Shown: positions 1 to 7,400, counted from the first letter of the stretch. The stretch is DNA of 19,317 bases from DASTGO01 sp035719045 (GCA_035719045.1 DASTGO010000044.1:1-19317), one strand, 5' to 3'. The notes: generated by a model not told the origin, from the letters alone. A program made the numbers and translations.

Positions 1-35
1 CGCAACGAGGTGCACGACCTCCCGCCCGTGGCCGG

Positions 36-78
36 CCGGTTGCCGTACTGCCCCCGGTTGCCGTACTGCCCCCGGTTG
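36..78. repeat. 18-bp tandem repeat, about 2.4 copies
   Basis: An 18-bp unit (ccggttgccgtactgccc) occurs at 36-53 and 54-71, followed by 7 matching bases at 72-78. It lies downstream of the eight-heme cytochrome gene, beyond its putative terminator hairpin. No function is apparent. Confidence 0.8.
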
Positions 79-88
79 GACGCCGGAC

Positions 89-117
89 CCCGGGCGGCTG
101 CAGGGCTCACGCCCGGG
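89..117 (-). terminator. hairpin downstream of the eight-heme cytochrome gene
   Basis: A perfect 8-bp inverted repeat (cccgggcg at 89-96, cgcccggg at 110-117) with a 13-nt loop begins about 11 bases past the stop codon of the minus-strand gene ending at 128. There is no U-tract, as is common for high-GC actinobacterial terminators. The call rests on position and stem strength. Confidence 0.5.
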
Positions 118-127
118 ATCCGGTGGC

Positions 128-2578
128 TCAGTAGCGGTAGCCGCTGTGCTTCTCGCCGTGGCAGACCAGGGTGCAGGTCCCCCCGCCGGTCGCGCCCTGG
201 GTCCACGACAGCACGCTGCCGTTGGGCGTGATGTTCGGCGCGAAGTTCACCAGCCGGCTGCCGGTGTTCGTCTGTGTGCCGTAGGTGGACGTGTTCCCGT
301 GGATCCGGAAGTGGCATTCGGCGCACAGGGCGTTCCCCGCACCTGCTCCCGGGGTGTCGATGCTGGTCCCGGTGCCCGCACCCTGGCCGCTGATCCCGGT
401 GACATGCATCCGGTGCAGGCGGAAGTTCGTTGCGGTCGTGGTCGAACCCGTGAACGGGGCCTCGGCGTGGCAGGTGTAGCAGAGGGCGAAGTCGGCCGCC
501 GCGTAGGCCTCCCGCGAGGCCTTGAGCACCTGGTCCCGGTAGGGCCGCACGAGGATCCCCTGGTTCACCGAGGCGTGCGGGGACAGGTCGTCGCCGGCGC
601 CGACGGTGCTCGCGGTGGGCTGGTTGCCGGCGTGGCAGTTGGTGCACCGGACCGTACTGCCGACGCTGAAGTTCCACAGCTTGTACGGCGAGGTGCCGGA
701 CAGGCTGCCCGCCATCGCGGTGGTGGCGTTCCTGCCGGGCGCCTCCACCGGGTGGAAGGAGGCGTTGGCGGGGTTGAACTCCACGCCCTTGTCCAGTTCG
801 TACCGGGACGGGGTCAGCCCGGTCGTCGGCGGCAGGACGGTGAAGCCGGAGTGGCACTTGAAGCAGAGCTGGTACTCCAGGGTCACCGGGGCCGCGGCGC
901 TTCCGTCCAGGAAGCTGTACGTGGGCGAGGTTCCCGCGGCACCGTTCACCACGGACACCCCCGACGCTCCCGCCAGCCGCCCGGACAGGGTCCAGCCGCC
1001 GGTGGTCTGCGCGGCGGGCGTGGATCCGCTGGCCCGGTGCGAGTCGTGACAGTCACCGCAGGCGGCATGCCGGTTGCTCACCCCGCCGAACTCGTTCTCC
1101 GATCCCAGGGTGTGGGTCGTCGCCCCCGGGGCGTCATGCGTGTACCAGGCGCCACCGGCGGCCGCATTGGCCGGCAGCGACGGGTCGGCGTACTGCGCCT
1201 GCACGTTCTGCGGCGCCCCGGTTCCGTCGTGGCACATGAAGCACAGGGTGGACTGGGCGCCCGGCTTGAGCACGAGGTTCGGTGCCGCGGCGGTGTGCGC
1301 CTTGTGGCAGGAGGCACAGGCATCGGAGGCCATCCCGTAGGGCCCGTGCGTCCCGGACGTGCCGGCCGACAGCGCGGCCGCGGGGACGACCAGGGGCAGC
1401 GTGGTCCTGGTGACGGCCAGCGCCTGCACGACGCCGACGGAGCCGCCGGCCCCCGCCACCGGCCCCGTTCCCGCTGACGGCAATACCGCCACGGCCGGCG
1501 CGATCCCGAGGGCGGCGGCCCGCGCGGTGATGGACGCCACGACCGGGGTGGGCCGCGTCGCCGGACCGACCGGAACGCCCTCCCGCTGCCCGGGGCTGAG
1601 CCGGTCCCCGGCGGGCGCAGCGGTCCGCAGGGTGGCGACACCGGCACCCGGAAGCAGGTTGCCGCCGTCGGTGAGCCGGAACTGGTACTCGGTCAGGGCC
1701 GGTGCGTCGTCGCTGATCCGGACGGTGAACTCCTCCTCGGTCACCGCACCGGCGGGCAGGGTGGCGGCGGCGTCGGGGTTCCTGCTCAGGCTGTGGTGCC
1801 CGGCGACGGCCGCCGAGGCGGTGACATCGGTCAGGCGCAGGCCGGACGGGGCGAGGGTTTCCTCCTCCGGTCCCTGCTCGGTACCGGTCCGGCCGGGGAC
1901 GGGCCGCCATTCCCGGTCCAGGTGCACGGCGATCCCGGGCTCCGGCTGGGTCGGCACCGGCGCGAAACTCCCGCCGGGCAGGGCGCGGAACTCCAGTTGC
2001 GGGGTGAGCGTGACGGCGGCGGCAGTGCCGTTGGCCACCTGGAACCGCACCCGCACGGCGGCCAGCGGTGCCACCGCATCCATCCCGGTGTCCGCGGGCA
2101 GGTAGGCGGGAGTGGTGCTCACGGCCGGGGCCTGGCCGAGCATGGTGTGCCCGACCGAGACGATCCCGGGAACGGTCACCGAGGCGGTGCCGCCGGGCGT
2201 GACCGCGGGGCCGGGACTCGGGCTCGGGCTGCTCGCAGACCCGTCCGCGGAGGCACCGGCGGATCCCGTGGTGGACGGGCTCGACGCCGGGTCGGTCGAC
2301 GAGGACGGGCTGGAGGCGCTGGGAACGGTGGTCGGCAGGGCGGTCGGGTCCAGGGTCACCGTCGTCGTGGGACTCACCGGATCCGTTGTGGGGGAAGCAG
2401 TTCCGGAGGCAGTGGCGGGATCGGTGACGGTGGCGGGGTCGGTGACGGTGGCTGCCGCGAGGGCGGTCGCGGGACCGCTGCGCCACGGCGCGAAGCCGAG
2501 GACGGTGCAGGTCCCCAGCAGCACCGCGACAGCCCACGGACCACCACGGCCCGCGGATCTCCGGCTCTTGCTCGTCAT
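128..2578 (-). CDS. secreted eight-heme (multiheme) cytochrome c with Ser/Thr/Pro-rich stalk
   Basis: The protein has 816 residues. The ATG at 2578 is chosen because GAGGGAG lies just upstream; an in-frame start at 2635 has no such support. Residues 1-41 look like a signal sequence: basic start, hydrophobic stretch at about 14-30, then ATALA. Residues about 42-130 are a low-complexity Ser/Thr/Pro/Ala stalk, followed by a beta-rich region of no recognised family at about 135-320. The C-terminal half binds haem: CXXCH motifs at about 421, 446, 507, 572, 645, 700 and 752, and a CX3CH (CTLVCH) at about 802, near the C-terminus. The first two motifs are spaced like the paired-CXXCH cytochrome family. 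The likely role is electron transfer outside the membrane, with the stalk crossing the cell wall; this is inferred. It is the last gene of the minus-strand cluster, separated from the six-heme gene by 75 bp containing a strong hairpin. Confidence 0.85.
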   Translation of the reverse strand: MTSKSRRSAGRGGPWAVAVLLGTCTVLGFAPWRSGPATALAAATVTDPATVTDPATASGTASPTTDPVSPTTTVTLDPTALPTTVPSASSPSSSTDPASSPSTTGSAGASADGSASSPSPSPGPAVTPGGTASVTVPGIVSVGHTMLGQAPAVSTTPAYLPADTGMDAVAPLAAVRVRFQVANGTAAAVTLTPQLEFRALPGGSFAPVPTQPEPGIAVHLDREWRPVPGRTGTEQGPEEETLAPSGLRLTDVTASAAVAGHHSLSRNPDAAATLPAGAVTEEEFTVRISDDAPALTEYQFRLTDGGNLLPGAGVATLRTAAPAGDRLSPGQREGVPVGPATRPTPVVASITARAAALGIAPAVAVLPSAGTGPVAGAGGSVGVVQALAVTRTTLPLVVPAAALSAGTSGTHGPYGMASDACASCHKAHTAAAPNLVLKPGAQSTLCFMCHDGTGAPQNVQAQYADPSLPANAAAGGAWYTHDAPGATTHTLGSENEFGGVSNRHAACGDCHDSHRASGSTPAAQTTGGWTLSGRLAGASGVSVVNGAAGTSPTYSFLDGSAAAPVTLEYQLCFKCHSGFTVLPPTTGLTPSRYELDKGVEFNPANASFHPVEAPGRNATTAMAGSLSGTSPYKLWNFSVGSTVRCTNCHAGNQPTASTVGAGDDLSPHASVNQGILVRPYRDQVLKASREAYAAADFALCYTCHAEAPFTGSTTTATNFRLHRMHVTGISGQGAGTGTSIDTPGAGAGNALCAECHFRIHGNTSTYGTQTNTGSRLVNFAPNITPNGSVLSWTQGATGGGTCTLVCHGEKHSGYRY

Positions 2579-2608
2579 CACGGCTCCCTCGCAACCGGTG
2601 AACTGAGG

Positions 2609-2643
2609 GCGGGCCCGTGAGGCGTGCAGCCCCACGGGCCCGC
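2609..2643 (-). terminator. 11-bp hairpin between the two cytochrome genes
   Basis: A perfect 11-bp inverted repeat (gcgggcccgtg at 2609-2619, cacgggcccgc at 2633-2643) has a 13-nt loop. It starts 10 bases after the stop codon of the six-heme gene and ends about 30 bases before the eight-heme start. It could terminate, attenuate, or protect the upstream transcript from 3' decay. There is no U-tract. Confidence 0.6.
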
Positions 2644-2653
2644 GATCAGCGTG

Positions 2654-3724
2654 TTACTTGCTGTGGCACATCACGCATGTGCCACGGCTGTCGACCCGCA
2701 GCAGCTTGCTGTCGGTCCCCCCCGCGACTCCGTCGGGGAAGGCGACCTGCTGCGAGTTCGGGCCCATGGACGCGTTCGAACCGTGTGCCACGTGGCACGT
2801 GATGCAGTTCGGCTTGTCCGTGGCGCCCGCGTCGCTGCGGTGCTGGTAGGTGAACATCGGGTCGGTCCCGGTGCCCGTCGAGGACGCTCGCGCGTTCTGG
2901 TACGACCCCGTGGGAGCCAGGTACCGGGTGTGGCACTGGGTGCACCACCCGGCGATGTTCGCGGTGAACGCGGTGCCCATGACGGGCTTGCCCGTCCGGT
3001 CCACCAGCGGCACGCCGTTCATGTCCTTCCCCTGGATCGCGGGAAGGCTCAGGTCGTCCGACGTCCAGTAGTTGGCCGTCGTGTAGACCTTGGTCGTGGT
3101 CGTGTCCGGGATCGTGACCCCGGTCGAGCCGGTGGCCACGGCCGCTTCCTGCGGGATGGGCCGCAGGATCCGGTAGTTCCCGTTGCCGTGCGGGTCGTGG
3201 CACGATCCGCACCGCAGCGAGACCTGGTTGCCCACAGTGCCGGTGGCACCGCCGCCCCACGCCGTCACCAGAGTGCCGTCGACACTGTGGCTGGACGTGG
3301 TGGTGGCCGAGGTGGCGAGGGTCGGGACGGTCTTGGTCGCGGGCGTGGTGCCCACGGCCGCCGTCCGCTTCGCGTTGGCCGAGTCGATCGCGGCCTTCAC
3401 GAAGCCACCGCCACGCAGTCCGGACCAGCCGGACGTGCTGGCGGTGTCGACACCCTGCCCGTTGTAGACGTCGGTGTTCGACCCGGGCGCACCCGCGCCG
3501 TGACACGAGTAGCACAGGTCCGGCTGTGCCTGCTTCAGCAGGTACGAGGCCTGTGCCGTGTGAGCCCGGTGGCAGCTCGCGCAGTTGTCTGCGGCGAAGT
3601 TTCCACCGGCCAGGTTGCTGCTCGACACTTGCGGCCTGTGCGGACCGTTGTCCGCCCATGCCGGGCCGGAACCCACCGCGAACATCGCGAGCGAGATTCC
3701 GACCACGTAGGCCAACTTGCGCAC
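2654..3724 (-). CDS. secreted six-heme cytochrome c (paired CXXCH type)
   Basis: The protein has 356 residues. A GTG at 3724 is chosen over the in-frame GTG at 3733 because the near-perfect Shine-Dalgarno aaaggaggtga overlaps the upstream codon but lies about 6 nt from 3724. The N-terminus is a typical Sec signal peptide ending AWA before Asp25. CXXCH motifs occur at about 48 (CASCH), 71 (CYSCH), 172 (CGSCH), 261 (CTQCH), 307 (CITCH) and 350 (CVMCH), the last three residues from the C-terminus being within or next to the motif. The first pair matches the doubled-CXXCH family. Regions between haem motifs are Gly/Thr/Ser rich with no other known domain. It should be exported and haem-loaded outside the membrane. 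No cytochrome c maturation genes are present in the window. A redox partner of the eight-heme protein is likely by context. Confidence 0.88.
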   Translation of the reverse strand: MRKLAYVVGISLAMFAVGSGPAWADNGPHRPQVSSSNLAGGNFAADNCASCHRAHTAQASYLLKQAQPDLCYSCHGAGAPGSNTDVYNGQGVDTASTSGWSGLRGGGFVKAAIDSANAKRTAAVGTTPATKTVPTLATSATTTSSHSVDGTLVTAWGGGATGTVGNQVSLRCGSCHDPHGNGNYRILRPIPQEAAVATGSTGVTIPDTTTTKVYTTANYWTSDDLSLPAIQGKDMNGVPLVDRTGKPVMGTAFTANIAGWCTQCHTRYLAPTGSYQNARASSTGTGTDPMFTYQHRSDAGATDKPNCITCHVAHGSNASMGPNSQQVAFPDGVAGGTDSKLLRVDSRGTCVMCHSK

Positions 3725-3727
3725 CGA

Positions 3728-3738
3728 CCTCACCTCCT
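3728..3738 (-). promoter_or_regulatory. strong ribosome binding site deciding the six-heme start
   Basis: On the minus strand this reads aggaggtgagg, close to a full complement of the 16S rRNA 3' end. The distance makes GTG 3724 the natural start, and the resulting protein begins MRKLAYVV, a clean signal peptide. The same 11 bases recur at 3800-3810 with no start codon at a usable distance. Confidence 0.7.
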
Positions 3739-3777
3739 TTCCTTTCGTTCGTGCTGAACGCGTACTGCCCTGCGCGT

Positions 3778-3795
3778 CGAGTCCCTACGGACTCG
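3778..3795 (-). other. hairpin in the NHL to six-heme intergenic gap
   Basis: A perfect 7-bp stem (cgagtcc at 3778-3784, ggactcg at 3789-3795) has a 4-nt loop. It lies in the 97-bp gap between the NHL gene stop and the six-heme gene. It could act as an RNA-processing, stability or attenuation element. There is no U-tract. Confidence 0.4.
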
Positions 3796-3821
3796 CCTGC
3801 CTCACCTCCTCCACCGTCCGG

Positions 3822-4856
3822 TCAGTAGCTCCACACCTGGAGCCGGTTGTTCTCCCGGTCGGTGATGTAGAGGCGGGCCCGGGAGTCGGCCGCCACCCCG
3901 TTCGGGTACTCGAAGGCACCGTCGCCGGTTCCTTCGGTCCCGAACGAAGCCATGTACTGCGGAGTACCGGTCACCGCGTCCGCGATCTTGTAGATCCGGA
4001 CCGCATGGTTGGCCAGGTCCACCACGTAGAGCCGGTTGCTGTCGTCCACCGCGACGCCGCGGGGGATGCCGAGGGCGGTGTCCCCGGACTCGCTCACCAA
4101 CCGTCCGCCCGGCTTGCCGTCACGGTCGAACATGAGCACCCGCGAGTTGTTGCTGTCCGCGACGCTGACCACGCCCCGGGAGTCCACCGCGACCCCGTTG
4201 GGGAAGGTGAGCCCCGCGCTCTCGCCGACCGACCGTTCCAGCGCCCCGTCGGGGGTGAGGACCAGGAGGCGGTGCGCCCCCGTGGACCGGACGTCGGTCA
4301 CGTAGAGCCGGCCGTAGCTGTCGAACGCCACTCCCAGAGGTGCCCACTGCGCACCCAGGTCGCCCTTCGGCCGGAAGGTCCGGCGGTAGGCACCGTCCCG
4401 GCCGTAGACATAGATCGCGGCGGTCGTCCGGTCACTGACGTACACGTCCTGGGTCCTCGGGTTCACCGCGATGTACACCGGGGCGTGGTTGGTGCCGGAG
4501 TCCGCCGGGGGCTTGAGCGTGCCCTTGGCCGCACCGGTCCGGTCGAACACCTTGACCACGCGGTCGCCGGTGCTCTCGCTGACGTAGATCCGGTCACCGT
4601 CCGGGCTGACCGCCACCCCGAGCGGCTTGTTCACCCCGTAGACGCTGAACAGGTAGTGCGGCGGCTGACCGTTCTGCCCCAGCCCGGGCAGCTGGGACAG
4701 CGGCTTGCCGGTCCGCAGGTACCAGGTCGTCAGCGCCACCAGCAGGGCGATCAAGGTGATCGCCACACTGAGCACGACGATCCGGCGGCGGCGGCCCTCG
4801 GGCTGCGGTTCCGGCTGCTCGACGGCCGGTTCGGTGAAGATCTCCTCGATGGCCAT
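3822..4856 (-). CDS. membrane-anchored NHL-repeat beta-propeller protein
   Basis: The protein has 344 residues. The ATG at 4856 follows AGGGAG and begins 2 bases after the TPR gene stop, so the two are almost certainly co-translated. A Glu/Pro-rich cytoplasmic tail (1-20) and an Arg cluster precede one transmembrane helix at about 26-45, so most of the protein is outside. Residues about 68-344 hold roughly six NHL repeats, each with patterns such as GVAVDSRG, LYVTD and NRLQVW. NHL propellers are protein-interaction or substrate-binding scaffolds. The family gives no specific reaction. Adjacency to TPR and multiheme cytochrome genes suggests a scaffold or assembly factor at the cell surface, which is inferred. 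The in-frame open region upstream of 4856 is a shadow of the TPR gene. Confidence 0.85.
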   Translation of the reverse strand: MAIEEIFTEPAVEQPEPQPEGRRRRIVVLSVAITLIALLVALTTWYLRTGKPLSQLPGLGQNGQPPHYLFSVYGVNKPLGVAVSPDGDRIYVSESTGDRVVKVFDRTGAAKGTLKPPADSGTNHAPVYIAVNPRTQDVYVSDRTTAAIYVYGRDGAYRRTFRPKGDLGAQWAPLGVAFDSYGRLYVTDVRSTGAHRLLVLTPDGALERSVGESAGLTFPNGVAVDSRGVVSVADSNNSRVLMFDRDGKPGGRLVSESGDTALGIPRGVAVDDSNRLYVVDLANHAVRIYKIADAVTGTPQYMASFGTEGTGDGAFEYPNGVAADSRARLYITDRENNRLQVWSY

Positions 4857-4858
4857 GG

Positions 4859-5857
4859 TCAGCTCCCTGTCACGCTCGAGCCCGCCGCGCCGGCGGCCTG
4901 GCCGGCCGGGGTGGTCGGGGCGATCCCGAGCCGGGACAGGGTCTGGATCGCCGTGGGGTTGGTCGGGTCGGCGGTGATGGCCTTGCGGTACCAGCTGATC
5001 GCTTCGTCGGTCCTCCCGCCGGTCTCGGCGATGGTGCCGAGACCGAGCTCCGCGTCGACCGCGGCCGGACCCGAGACGAGCTTCTGCAGCCGCTGCTGGG
5101 CCTGGCCGGTCCGCTTCTGGCAGAAGTCGACCATCGCGCCGGCGTACTCGACCTCCTCCGGCTTGTTCAGCTTCTGGAAGGCCTTGCCGAGCTCGACGTA
5201 GGGGTCGCACCAGCCGGTCGGCACGAACATCAGCGCCCGCCGCAGCGAGATCACGCCCTGCTGGGCCTGTCCGGCAAGGATCTGGGCACTGCCCAGCACG
5301 TACCAGGCGTCGGAGTCGGTCGGCTCGATCTTCAACGACGCCTGCGCCTCGGTGATCGCCTCCTGGGCCTTGCCCTGCTTGGAGTCGATCAGGGCGAGGA
5401 AGTAGTGCGCCTCCTGCAGTTGCGGGTCGGCTCCGGCGAACTCACCCTTGACCGACATCCCGGTGACCTTCCGGTACAGCGCGGAGGCCCCGGAGAGGTC
5501 GTCCTTCCCCAGCAGCACGGACGCCTTGCCCAGCAGGGCGGCCCGGCTGTCCGGCACCGCCTTGAGGATCTCGTCGTACTGCGAGACGGCATCCCCCGGC
5601 CGCTTGGCCGCCTGGTACGCCTGCGCCAGAGCCAGCCGGGCGGAGAGGTTGTTCGGCTTCGCCCGCACCTGCTGCTCGGCGGCGCTCACCTGACGCTGGA
5701 CCAGCGTCGGCCCGCCGTCGGTGCGCTGACCGAAGTAGTACGTCGTCCCGAAGGCGACCGATCCCAGGACCAGCACGCCCACCGCGACACGCACGGCGAT
5801 CCGCAGGGCACGGTCGGACGGTGGACGCTTCCCGCGGTTCGGCGTCATTCTGAGCAC
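4859..5857 (-). CDS. membrane-anchored TPR-repeat protein
   Basis: The protein has 332 residues. GTG 5857 is chosen because GAGGAG lies about 6 nt upstream. An ATG four codons in (5848) and a GTG at 5902 are alternatives. A basic N-terminus (KRPPSDRALR) leads into one transmembrane helix at about 21-42. The rest, about 50-310, is alpha-helical tetratricopeptide repeats: LSARLALAQAYQAAKRPGDA, DAWYVLGSAQILAGQAQQG and DEAISWYRKAITADPTN are clear units. The C-terminal tail is Ala/Gly rich. TPR arrays mediate protein-protein contacts. It resembles the TPR domains of cytochrome c assembly factors such as CcmH/CcmI or NrfG only in general architecture, with no direct evidence. It is the first gene of the tightly coupled TPR-NHL pair. 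Confidence 0.85.
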   Translation of the reverse strand: MLRMTPNRGKRPPSDRALRIAVRVAVGVLVLGSVAFGTTYYFGQRTDGGPTLVQRQVSAAEQQVRAKPNNLSARLALAQAYQAAKRPGDAVSQYDEILKAVPDSRAALLGKASVLLGKDDLSGASALYRKVTGMSVKGEFAGADPQLQEAHYFLALIDSKQGKAQEAITEAQASLKIEPTDSDAWYVLGSAQILAGQAQQGVISLRRALMFVPTGWCDPYVELGKAFQKLNKPEEVEYAGAMVDFCQKRTGQAQQRLQKLVSGPAAVDAELGLGTIAETGGRTDEAISWYRKAITADPTNPTAIQTLSRLGIAPTTPAGQAAGAAGSSVTGS

Positions 5858-5971
5858 CTGACTCTCCTCGACGCTGCCAGCCGACGTACCTGCCGGCGAC
5901 ACTCATCCTGGGCTCGGGGCTGCGGTCATCCCATCCGCCGACGGGTAGATTTCAGGTACAGGCGGGATGGG

Positions 5972-6352
5972 TCAGGGAATGCGCCGTGCGCCGGAGCTGC
6001 GGCGTGGAGCAAGTGCCCGGCGAACCGCCTCGATCACCTCGGCACTGCCGGAAGGCCTGCCGGGCAACGGATCCCCGCTGCTACCGGCCGCGGCGAGCTC
6101 GATCACGCAGGCTCCCGGGGCGGCAACCGTGAGGTCCAGATCCGCCAGTACCGATCCACGCTCCACGATGACCACCCGCGGTGTGACGGCGAGCACTGCC
6201 GCCAGTGCCTCCGGGTCCTCACCCGCGACGGCCACCACCCGCGCACCGGTCGCCACCCGGATCAGCCGCGCAACCCCCTCGCCCAGCAAGGGGTGCTCAT
6301 ACACCACGGCAACACACCGCGACCTCGCACGGTTCGCCCTCGGTGCCGTCAT
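5972..6352 (-). CDS. stand-alone degenerate receiver-domain protein
   Basis: The protein has 126 residues from ATG 6352; GTG 6373 is an in-frame alternative, and neither has a strong ribosome site. Residues about 13-65 follow the NarL-type receiver pattern: VAVVYEHPLLGEGVARLI corresponds to the usual VVDDHPLFREGLRALL. The first acidic pair is Tyr18-Glu19, and the phospho-acceptor Asp is replaced by Glu64 (VIVERGS). The remainder, up to about residue 112, covers the rest of a receiver but is poorly conserved. There is no DNA-binding domain. It lies between the NarL response regulator and the TPR/NHL/cytochrome genes on the same strand, 114 bp before the TPR gene. It may be a phosphorylation-independent adaptor, which is inferred. 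Coding status is likely but not certain. Confidence 0.6.
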   Translation of the reverse strand: MTAPRANRARSRCVAVVYEHPLLGEGVARLIRVATGARVVAVAGEDPEALAAVLAVTPRVVIVERGSVLADLDLTVAAPGACVIELAAAGSSGDPLPGRPSGSAEVIEAVRRALAPRRSSGARRIP

Positions 6353-6506
6353 CGCCGGCCGGATCGCAGACACTCTCCGACCATGCCCTGCAGGCCTTCT
6401 CGCGCACCATCCCCCGGCGGGCACAGTCCGTGCACGGGAACAGGCGGGACGGGATGTACCCTGTGGCGCAGGTCACCATACCTACTGGCAGAGAGACCCA
6501 CGTCAC
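6297..6506 (-). CDS. possible small Cys-rich protein
   Basis: This 69-residue frame starts at GTG 6506, with GGAGG about 4 nt upstream. It carries eight Cys, including CTDC at 25-28, Cys39, Cys47 and a terminal CC pair. By hand count the third codon position is more G/C-rich than the other two over its first two thirds, as expected for real coding. It overlaps the start of the degenerate receiver gene by 56 bases in another frame. No family is recognised. Metal or redox binding is a guess from Cys content. It could also be a chance open frame in a leader region. Confidence 0.25.
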   Translation of the reverse strand: MTWVSLPVGMVTCATGYIPSRLFPCTDCARRGMVREKACRAWSESVCDPAGDDGTEGEPCEVAVCCRGV

Positions 6507-6633
6507 ACAGCCTCCGCGAGGTCCGGGCCCGGGTACCCGCCTCGCACCGGCGCGACCTCGGGCACGCCGATGACGCCAGACCCGTTGCGTGGCAACGATC
6601 CCCGGCAGCCGTCACCATCAGGGCAGCCGTCAA

Positions 6634-6661
6634 CGGCGGCGGCCATGGAGGGCCGCCGCCG
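6634..6661 (-). terminator. 11-bp hairpin downstream of the response regulator
   Basis: A perfect stem (cggcggcggcc at 6634-6644, ggccgccgccg at 6651-6661) has a 6-nt loop. It lies about 50 bases after the response regulator stop and is the second of two consecutive hairpins, suggesting efficient termination between the two-component genes and the downstream genes. Confidence 0.55.
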
Positions 6662-6686
6662 ACCGAGCCCGGCGCGGAGTGCCTTG

Positions 6687-6713
6687 GAGCGACCGGCAAA
6701 GTGCTGGTCGCTC
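6687..6713 (-). terminator. 8-bp hairpin abutting the response regulator stop
   Basis: The inverted repeat gagcgacc (6687-6694) and ggtcgctc (6706-6713), with an 11-nt loop, directly follows the TGA of the response regulator on the minus strand. With the stronger hairpin at 6634-6661 it forms a likely tandem terminator. Confidence 0.5.
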
Positions 6714-7400
6714 TCAGCGCGGCGGGACGGGCCCGCCCTGACCCTGGCGCACGATGTACGCCGCGGCCTGGATCCGGTTGGTCAGGTGCAGCTTCTCCAG
6801 GGCGTTGTGCACATGGTTCTTCACCGTGCCCTCGGTGATGACCAGCCGGCGGGCGATCTCCTTGTTGCTCATGCCCTGCGCCACCAGTTGCATGATCTCC
6901 AGCTCGCGGCGGGTGAGCACCGGCTCCTCCTGCTTGGGGGCAGCCACCACCGCGGACCCGCCACCACCGCGCCGGATCTCCGCCAGCAGCGGGCCGGCGA
7001 CTCCGGGCGAGATCGGGGTCTGGTCGCGCATCACCGAGCGGATCATGTCGTACAGCTGCTCCGGACGCAGATCCTTGAGCAGGTAGCCGTGCGCGCCGTA
7101 CCGGATGGCGTCGAACAGGTGGTCGGTGTCCAGGGAGACCGTCAGCATGACCACCTTGACGGCGGGCAGCTGTTCGCGGATCAGCCGGGTCGCCTCCAGC
7201 CCGTCCATCACGGGCATCTCGACGTCCATGACGATCAGGTCGACGGGTAGTTCATGGGCCTTCTCGACGGCGGCCAGGCCGTTGTCCGCCTCGCCGATGA
7301 CGGTGAGGTCGTCCTGCTCCTCGATGAGGGTGGCGATGGCCGTGCGGAACAGCGGCTGGTCGTCGACGACGAGGATCCGGGTCGGGCGGGCGGTCGGCAT
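6714..7400 (-). CDS. NarL/LuxR-family response regulator
   Basis: The protein has 228 residues. The N-terminal receiver (about 7-125) has the acidic pair Asp13-Asp14, phospho-acceptor Asp59 (VMDVEMP), Thr87 and Lys109, so it should be phosphorylatable. A Gly-rich linker leads to a LuxR-type helix-turn-helix at about 162-220, with LTRRELEIMQLVAQG, SNKEIARRL and GTVKNHVHN. Its ATG shares one base with the TGA of the histidine kinase gene (TGATG), so the pair is translationally coupled and should be cognate. The obvious candidate targets are the downstream cytochrome genes, which is inferred. Family and completeness are clear. Confidence 0.95.
   Translation of the reverse strand: MPTARPTRILVVDDQPLFRTAIATLIEEQDDLTVIGEADNGLAAVEKAHELPVDLIVMDVEMPVMDGLEATRLIREQLPAVKVVMLTVSLDTDHLFDAIRYGAHGYLLKDLRPEQLYDMIRSVMRDQTPISPGVAGPLLAEIRRGGGGSAVVAAPKQEEPVLTRRELEIMQLVAQGMSNKEIARRLVITEGTVKNHVHNALEKLHLTNRIQAAAYIVRQGQGGPVPPR

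Larger units (their letters stand above)
6353..6713. other. 361-bp interval between response regulator and receiver-like gene
   Basis: Reading the minus strand, this interval holds two strong hairpins just past the response regulator stop (annotated separately) and then the possible Cys-rich small ORF. A promoter for the downstream receiver/TPR/NHL/cytochrome genes is expected here, but no confident -35/-10 pair could be assigned. Confidence 0.4.

Noticed and set aside
146..1477. 443-residue plus-strand open frame antisense to the eight-heme gene
   Set aside because: It is a GC-driven shadow; the minus strand has eight haem-binding motifs in frame.
4857..5210. N-terminal extension of the NHL protein to 5210
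   Set aside because: It overlaps the TPR coding sequence and is Arg/Pro/Gly shadow; ATG 4856 has a ribosome site and starts 2 bases after the TPR stop.
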